The position numbers and the translations under genes are program-made. A stretch of DNA of 64,000 nucleotides from Notospermus geniculatus (lineage: Eukaryota > Nemertea > Pilidiophora > Heteronemertea > Lineidae): contig NMRB01000139.1 of assembly GCA_002633025.1 (NCBI GenBank), forward strand, positions 180,137-244,136. Reading direction: 5' to 3'. Shown here one piece after another: positions 57,327 through 64,000 of this stretch. The stretch's first letter is position 1. Every line of letters begins with the position of its first letter. The notes beneath the pieces are model-generated. The model searched no databases. It worked only from the letters and a program-made list of their open reading frames with translations, and was not told the origin of the DNA.

Positions 57327-57431
57327 GCCTGTTTCATAAAGTGACTTTAAGCTTAAGGTGCCTTTAACCAAATGGAAAATGCATTGAAGTTAATGGTGCC
57401 ATTAGCTTAAAGTCACTTTTTGAAACAGGCA
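57327..57431. repeat. Foldback element with GCCTGTTTCATAAAGTGACT arms
   Basis: A hairpin of 105 bp: gcctgtttcataaagtgact / agtcactttttgaaacaggc, with inner ttaagcttaaggtgcc / ggtgccattagcttaa. Next to it, 57760-57870 contains repeats of 'aatggccgcagaag' in both orientations. Confidence 0.7.
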
Positions 57432-57949
57432 TGGTACTCTGGTTTCCTCCTGCTTTATTGCCTAACTGTCTGTAGAGCCAGTACAAAATTCACTGCGGCC
57501 ATCGCGGCAATTGCCGCAGAATACGGCGATTTTGCCGCCGTTTACTCCTATTGCCTGCGGCCATGGATTGCCGCCGTAAGTTCTCACTGCCTTGTCATGC
57601 ATCCCAACCTTTGGTGCATACTTAATGCCCAACGGGCTATGGAACTAGTCTGCGGTACTTGTGTAGGTTTCCGTTCACGAAATTAGCCTTCTCACAGACT
57701 GGTTCTCTATTGTAGCATGTGTCTCCACTTCAAGCAGTGCATTATGACAGGGGACCAGTCAAAGATGGCCGCAGGCAGAGTGTTGAAATCTGGGAAATGG
57801 CCGCAGAAGGCCTGGAAATGGCCACAGAAGAGCCCAATCTCCTGTGGCCATTTTCTGAAAAATGGCCACAGGAGGACTTTAGGGAATTTTGAGCCCTGCA
57901 GTAATGCCATATTTGGAACTGAGCTCTGAACTCAATATCTTCACAATTC

Positions 57950-60170
57950 ATGATTTTATTAACGACATTCTAAACTTTCATCATAAAATCTCATAAGTTT
58001 CTTGCTCTCAGACAAGAAAGAGATAAAAGATGAAGAAGTGGCAATATCTTTAATGTTATATGTGTTAATGCCCCATTGAGACAGTTAGGAGATCACCTCG
58101 GATGCTCTGAACGCTCAACATGCACCTGCTGCTGTCATCAAGGAAAGAGAACTGGGGGTATTGACATATAAATCATGATAAATCTCTATGATATACCTCC
58201 ACTCCAGTATGGAATGGTAAAACATTGGAGTCTGAGCATGAGCAGAGGCGTCCATGAAAGAAATCTGACTAAGTATCATTCAAGTTCAAATCCCACCAGT
58301 GACAGGGTTTTCATGTGTTGTCCTCGGGCAAGTCCCTTCACTCACAGTACCAGACAAGTCTGTCCTTGAGCAAGTCACTATACACTCTCACTCTCAGTGC
58401 CAGACAAGTTTGACCCGAACCCTGCATTTTAATGCCTTGCCCATTATTTGGGGCCACCAAATTGCAAAATAACAAGATTTTATTGCCAACTCACTATGTC
58501 AGTGGTTTCAGGCCTAAAGAGTAGGCCTACCTGTTCCTACTTGGAAAACAAGTCAAGTGAGATTGACTTAGATTCCAACAAAAAGCTGTCATGTGGAGAA
58601 GTTGTGCCATTTCCATGTACCCGGTATTGAATGTAACATGTATAGCAACAGAATACATTGGAGCCAGCTCCTTGCCTTCAAAGTGCCACAGCTTTTGCTT
58701 TATGAAGTCTCTCCACCAGGAGATAAAGTATTCAGTATTCAGAACACAGGCCATCAATTTCAATCTCTGTGTAGAATACCAATGACTTCCTTTACCATGC
58801 TTTATAGAGCAGACAAGGGATGAGTCTGGGTTATGATATAAATATCTGTTACCAGTAGAAGTCCTTCAAGACCTTCTCAAGGGAGATAAGATGGATCAGA
58901 GACAACCATTTCCACCAATAATGGCAACATCATTGTCAATCCCCAGAGACCTGCCTCCTCATGACATTTTGATTGTGGCATTTCGCTCACACCAAACATC
59001 ATAATTAGACCATTAGCATACAACTTTAATGTTCAGGGTTGGTTAGTGTCGGCTCAGAGTGTTGCTGATATCATTAGAGTATGGAAGCTTTCTGAAATCT
59101 TCACATTATCATAAATTTTGGTTCGGGTTCTCCTGCGGTTGCGCCACAACAGAGCAAAAGAAACATGACCAGAATAGAAAATACCTCCACAAACATCTTG
59201 AGCTGTGTGTAAAAGGTGGATAGAAGCAGTTAAAATGTCATCCAATATACCCAAAAAATGAGGAATTATAGCCATGGGATCATGACGGTGTAGACCAGAG
59301 ATAGTCTCGTTGAGTACAAGCAACTAGTGTTGGCAAGGTTGCCAAGGCAACATGTCAGAAAAGTACAAAACTTCTCGGCAGAAATGGCAGTCGTGTTCAT
59401 TATTTCATGAAACAGAAAGCAGTGGAGCCAAGTTTGCAGTCTCCTGAAGGCTCTCAACATGTCCACCTGCTGTCTTTCTATAATCCAGGAACGATATAGC
59501 CCAATATATACATGTATCTTGACATGATATTCAATCGGCGGCTGTTTGGCACTGCTATCAAATCGATCCATGAGTTTTGGTCATTCTGACATCATCCATC
59601 CATCCATGATCTTGCCCCGTGAATATTGCATTCGGTGAGCGCCAAGTACTCGGTGTGTCCTGGGAATGGCTATAAAATTGATGAAAAGGGCAATGACTTA
59701 ATGTTGCAGAAGAACCAACGCTTGATCAAGCAACTCGTCGTTAGATATTCAAATCATCGTTGAAATGAGATTTTGGCTTGCTTGTTTGGTCCACATTTTC
59801 ATTTCAGATGAACTACGGGTATGCAGGTCATAACCGGTCACAACTCAAGTCAATGAATGCCAGTCAGTGTTCTCCAAATTCTCAAAGTCACATCAGGTTC
59901 TGAGTTCGGAACTCAGTTCCGTCCATAAATCCCTTTATTGAATATCGTTCAGGGTAATTACTAACACCATGCAGTTGTCAGGTGACAAGCAATCAGGTGA
60001 ATGCCAATGAGGTGTAGAGACTAGGCTGGCCCAACTTCCCGATAAATAGTTGGGAAACAGTGGAGATGTCGTGTCACACTCAGGTCTCCATGACAGTGGC
60101 CAAGACGCCACAGGACCAAATCCAATCGTTCACAGCATCCTGAGAATATCCAGGGCCAATATTCATTAAA
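57950..60170. other. No gene recognised
   Basis: Short reading frames on both strands have no supporting motifs. It is likely an upstream intron or flank of the Rabin8-like gene. Confidence 0.4.
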
Positions 60171-60176
60171 CTACAT

Positions 60177-60306
60177 GGGTCGTATTCATAAAGCGGTTCT
60201 ATCGATCGTTAGAACCGTCTTTGGCGGTTCCAAGGGTGGTCAACCACTGCACTTGGAACCGGCCTAGAAGGCGGTTCTAACGATAGAACACTTTATGAAT
60301 ACGACC
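60177..60306. repeat. Foldback MITE with GGGTCGTATTCATAAAG ends
   Basis: The arms gggtcgtattcataaag.g / cactttatgaatacgaccc and ggttctatcgatcgttagaa / ttctaacgatagaac pair. The end resembles the gccgtattcaaaaag family at 2263-2402. Confidence 0.75.
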
Positions 60307-60617
60307 CCTTAAGTCTAAGTGTGACACTTCCTTTGTTAAATACGAAAGATAAGCATTGCTCTTTGACTTAAGTATGTTTTTGAATGGACCCAGAGGTTTT
60401 AGCAGTCGCACTGAGTACGTAGCAAGCAAACACGCCCTGATTATCCCTGAATGGTTCACAGGGGCACTGGGTGTGTACCCACCAAGTACCACTCACCACA
60501 CCAACCTGAAATGACTCCAGCAGAATTGGTCACGTCATGGCCAAGTTGTCATGCCCAGCCAAGGGTTTTGACAAACTCGGCAAACTTCACTTCTAAATCT
60601 ATACTTCATGAAGCAAT

Positions 60618-60889
60618 AGCCCTGTTTACACTACATAGAAATCCCCGGGCTTTTTGAGACCCATGTCAAAAGCTCAGCTCTGAAAAATCCCCCCTGAGAC
60701 GCGATGCACGTTGACACTCCTAAAATCTTGTGACGGTGATCTAAGTTAAGCCTTCCAAAAATCCTTCCACTCGGAGAGCTTATTAGCCCCGTGTTTTTCA
60801 TCCCCGGGTCTATTAGACCCGTGTTTTTAACAGGTGTAAACAGAAAAAGCCTGGGTGCGACCGTTTTTATGTAGTGTAACCAGGGCTTA
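60618..60889. repeat. Foldback transposon (TGGTTACACTACAT family), complete copy
   Basis: The ends gccctgtttacactacatag / atgtagtgtaaccagggc are inverted. The inner cccgggc.., gacccatgtcaaaa and tattagacccgtgttttt parts match 3208-3475 and 13790-14120. Confidence 0.7.
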
Positions 60890-61483
60890 TGACAGATGAA
60901 CAAGGGCCAGAAAACTAAATCAAGTTTTATTATTATGTAATGAGGGTTAGTCAGTGGTTACACCACTGCGGTCAACAGTGGTACTGGGCTTATTTGTCTG
61001 ATCAAGTTGTATGACATAATCTGCCACCAAAGTTGGAAGTACATGTACATGTAACAATGTCAACAGTCATAGAGTACCCAGCCGTTTGTTGCTCAATAGC
61101 CCATGGAAATGCAGTGGTATGTACTAACAAGTATTTCTTCCGAGGTGAAAAAAGCGATGGCAATGCTATGAGATGAGATGAGATAAACCGCATCATTTAT
61201 CATCTCAATTGAAATACCGCAGGTCTTGTGGAGGAGGAAATCAACAGGTGCGCTCACCGGGTATTCAGACAACTCAGATAAGATTGCTGCTTTCGTTGGC
61301 AGAAATGTGAGCAAAAAGCACTCATCAATGCTGAGTTACATCCATAAGACTTCAGCAAACAAGACAAGAGTTAGCAGGAAGGTTTTCAAACGCTGTTCTT
61401 CGACAGCCTCACTCAAGACGCACAGTGACAAATCCATGGCTAGCTGACACCGAGTGCAACATTATTGCTGTATTACAATGTGA

Positions 61484-61711
61484 AGTTGGACTGAAGAGGC
61501 GGTACTTAAAGCTGAACTGCATGAACAAAAACTGGAGATCCGAGCCCTAAAAAAAGACCACCACGCCACGGTGGTGGTCAAGAGAAATGCAAACGACCAT
61601 AAGGCACTTTCAAAACACCTCCGAAACATGATAGACGACCAGGCTATTTGGTGGCGCCACTGTATTCACCCTGAGTCAGTCAATAGAGCAACATCAAGAC
61701 ATGGCATCCAG
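61484..61711 (+). other. Short charged reading frame, doubtful exon
   Basis: Open for 75 codons after a stop at 61481-61483, to TGA 61709-61711, rich in Lys, His and Glu (for example LKAELHEQKLEIRALKKDHH) and so coiled-coil-like. There is no in-frame ATG at the start, no clear acceptor and no family match. It could be an exon, a retrocopy fragment or chance. Confidence 0.15.
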
Positions 61712-62340
61712 TGACTTCTGCAGGGTCGCAGGCATTAGGTTCTTACTGAACCAGAGAGTAAAGTCGGTCACTATTCTATAGTATTCACGTCTTGTTGACA
61801 TTTATGGTGTTACCAAAGCACCAGTTGAAAACATTTATGCATTCAAAAACAATACAACACTCATTTGACGTATATCAACGTCATCAGATATCATTATGTA
61901 TAGGTTGGGAATAATTCTTATTTTATCCCTTTGGTCATAATTACCGCAATCAATTAAATATTCTTTCTCCAAATACACACACATCGCGCGAGTCATGTAT
62001 GCATTATTGCTCATATCAAGTACATTGCGTTTCTGTGAAAATATATTCAAATAACAAAACTATGGCAAAAGAAATAAAATAAGATTTATGTGCAACATGT
62101 TTGCAATGATACCAAATTGAGTTTCTGAAACTCAGACGAGTGGTGTATTATTTGTTGATGCCGAAGTTATTGCCATTGTACCACATATTTTAACTGCGCG
62201 CAATCACTAAAGAACCCTGACCAACCTCATGCTCAAGTTCCTATGGATTGTACTAAGTCTACTCAGGCTCTGTCACTTGGACACTATCTCTGGATGTGTC
62301 TCGATAGAAACCCTGAGATTGAATACAGTGGCGCCACCAA
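61654..62340. repeat. Widely spaced inverted repeat
   Basis: tatttggtggcgccactgta (about 61658) is the reverse complement of tacagtggcgccaccaaata (about 62323), with partial pairing on both sides. It may mark the ends of a 0.7-kb element. Confidence 0.35.
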
Positions 62341-62567
62341 ATACGCTGGTGGTCTATCATGTTCTGGAGGTGTTTTGAAGGGCGTTTGCACTTCTGTAGA
62401 CCACCATACTGCGGCACTGTGGTTTTTGTTCATGGAGTTCAGCTTTAATGCGAAAGTGATTTGGTGGCAAGGTCCCAAGTTTGGTACGAGGAAAACCAAA
62501 CAGATGGAAGAATTGGTACATGTATAACACTAACAGATGCAATACAGAGATGCTGAGCAATCAGGAC

Positions 62568-62753
62568 CTGCAGTGCACTCTCTTGAACATCCGACATCTC
62601 TACACTGCCTCTTGCCTTGAATGTTGAATACCCATCAACATTCACATCACATCCCATCAAACCCTTGCTGATCACTCCACTCGATCCTGTGGTTGACAAA
62701 TTAGTGAATGGACCGAAGCAGTCAGGCACTGCTGTTGCCAATTTACATACAGA
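62568..62753 (-). other. Candidate upstream exon on the Rabin8 strand
   Basis: A 186-nt open stretch bounded by ggcagcgttcag|tctgtatg and a weak ctgcag|gtcctg donor. It is phase 0 at both ends, compatible with the first recognised Rabin8-like exon. The translation (CKLATAVPDCFGPFTN..) is rich in Ser, Thr and Gly and matches no Rabin8 region I know. Confidence 0.15.
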
Positions 62754-62929
62754 CTGAACGCTGCCTCCTCAGGGAGGTCTGGTTTATGTTGAGGGCGTAT
62801 AGGAGGCAAAGACATGACGTGATCATATTGATATTACTTGCATTAGTCGAGAGAATTCTCGATTCAAAAATTGATGTCAATTCCTGGCTATACTGCACAT
62901 ATCGAAGGGAGACAGATTTGTAATTCCAC

Positions 62930-63945
62930 GTTTTGTGAAGCTAAAACAGACATAGATGCAAAGGAAACAAAATTGAAGAAGCAGAATTTGCGAATTCGAG
63001 CTCCGCCGGAGGATCGACAAGGAGTCACATTTCCCTGTTGCGCATAACTTTGATACCTAGACTGAGCGAATTCTTAGAATACCTACCAACCACTGTAATA
63101 ACAAGATAATAACTGCATAATGATTAGGTACTTTGAAACTGTGAAGTGATATCCAGCATTCATGGCTTCAGAGAAATATCCATCCTACATAATAATACAC
63201 AGTCTTGCTGTTATGTTGCTCATTTTATATGTTTCTTCGGCATATTTAGAGTACTGGAAAGAAGCGGACATGAACCTGGGAAGTAATCTTCCTATGCTAT
63301 TATCTTGACAGTAACATAGATTTGGCTTATTTTATACCCTTGCCAATGCAGCTCCCACCTTACTTTACAACACAGGCAAGTCAGGAAAAGATCAAAGCAT
63401 CATTCTTTATCATTCCGTCCTACAGAACATGTCATTTGCCAGAAGATAATTTCATCCAAGTTGTTCCACAGCATGTGCTACTTTTGTAAAACGCATGCTA
63501 TCTCCAAATGCCAAACTATTAGCGTGAACAGATCGCCACCAAATCCAGCCTTCATCATCAATCATTTTGCCAGAATGTTCACTTGGCAGGCAATTCATGC
63601 GGTTGCGGTTGTGTCAGTGTAATTGGTGCATGTGAGACAAAATGGGGATCGAGGATGATGCTCAGAGTCAGAGTGCATTGTAAGTGCATTTTTAAAAGAA
63701 GATGTTGACATTTGACGTAGCACGCCAGTTGTCTAATGGATTACAATAAGACAAGTCTGCTGAATGGCACATTTCTTGATTTTTTTTGACGTAAGTCATT
63801 TCAGGATTGTCAGGTCTCGAGAGCAACATCATGACTTTCTTCCAGATTAGGCCATCAGTGATAGAAGACCCTCTCCATCTATGACAACCCGAGGAGTGCA
63901 AGAGGCTGTATATAGTTGAGAGAGGTGTCCTGGACACTACATGGA
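62930..63945. other. No gene recognised
   Basis: No conserved motif on either strand. The window ends in G- and C-runs (63955-64000) that may belong to another hAT-like repeat. Confidence 0.4.
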
Positions 63946-64000
63946 CGTAGCTAGCCGGGGGAGGGGGGGGGCAGGGAGTGCTAATGCCCCCCCCCCCCCG

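Noticed and set aside
61226-61447. A 73-codon frame on the + strand rich in Ser/Lys
   Set aside because: It has no recognisable domain, no splice context and no relation to either flanking gene. It is best treated as chance.
62243-62527. A 94-codon frame starting with ATG on the + strand
   Set aside because: It spans the right arm of an inverted repeat (about 62323) and has no family motif. There is no evidence of expression or conservation in the sequence.

Overview
The window is eukaryotic nuclear DNA. Its genes are split by GT-AG introns, it is dense with foldback elements (MITEs) and tRNA-derived repeats, it contains two runs of N, and the short motifs tacatgta and taggcctac recur throughout. 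That texture, together with an expanded array of secreted ependymin-like genes and one Rabin8/GRAB-type gene, suggests a marine invertebrate, possibly a deuterostome such as an echinoderm, hemichordate or amphioxus. The species cannot be named from the sequence.

Positions 1-48,300 hold a head-to-tail array of seven related genes on the + strand. I found it by matching exon ends and phases rather than long ORFs. Each complete gene has a TATA-like promoter with a non-coding first exon, then six coding exons with invariant phases. These encode a signal peptide followed by a Cys-Cys start (exon 1), an SFDF/SLDF segment (exon 2), a Cys plus a GK.W.C motif (exon 3), a TC.P motif (exon 4), a PPCK motif (exon 5), and a charged tail that is acidic then basic (exon 6). 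The spacing of the cysteines resembles the ependymin-related (EPDR/MERP) family. That family call is an inference from motifs. Copy 1 lacks its 5' half because the window begins inside it. Copies 2-6 are complete and open. Copy 7 has a one-base frameshift in exon 2 and no exons 4-6, so it looks like a pseudogene.

Copies 3+4 (about 19.44-32.53 kb) and copies 5+6 (about 32.62-44.94 kb) are near-identical two-gene units. They are either a very recent tandem duplication or the two haplotypes of one locus placed in series by the assembler. Comparing the units gives natural empty sites that date and classify several transposon insertions: TTAA targets (piggyBac-like), a TAA target (Harbinger-like), and a 10-bp target.

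Between copies 2 and 3 (10.7-20.1 kb) lies a transposon graveyard with giant hairpins, a Tc1/Sleeping-Beauty-type inverted-repeat end, and an unrecognised intronless ORF of up to 331 codons (17,335-18,330). It is the longest ORF in the window and unrelated to its neighbours.

On the right, eight exons on the - strand (56,820 down to 53,546) encode the Sec2 coiled coil and conserved C-terminus of a Rabin8/GRAB (RAB3IP/RAB3IL1) Rab8 exchange factor. Its 5' exons were not found. The rest of 57-64 kb is intron or intergenic sequence with repeats and a few doubtful short reading frames.
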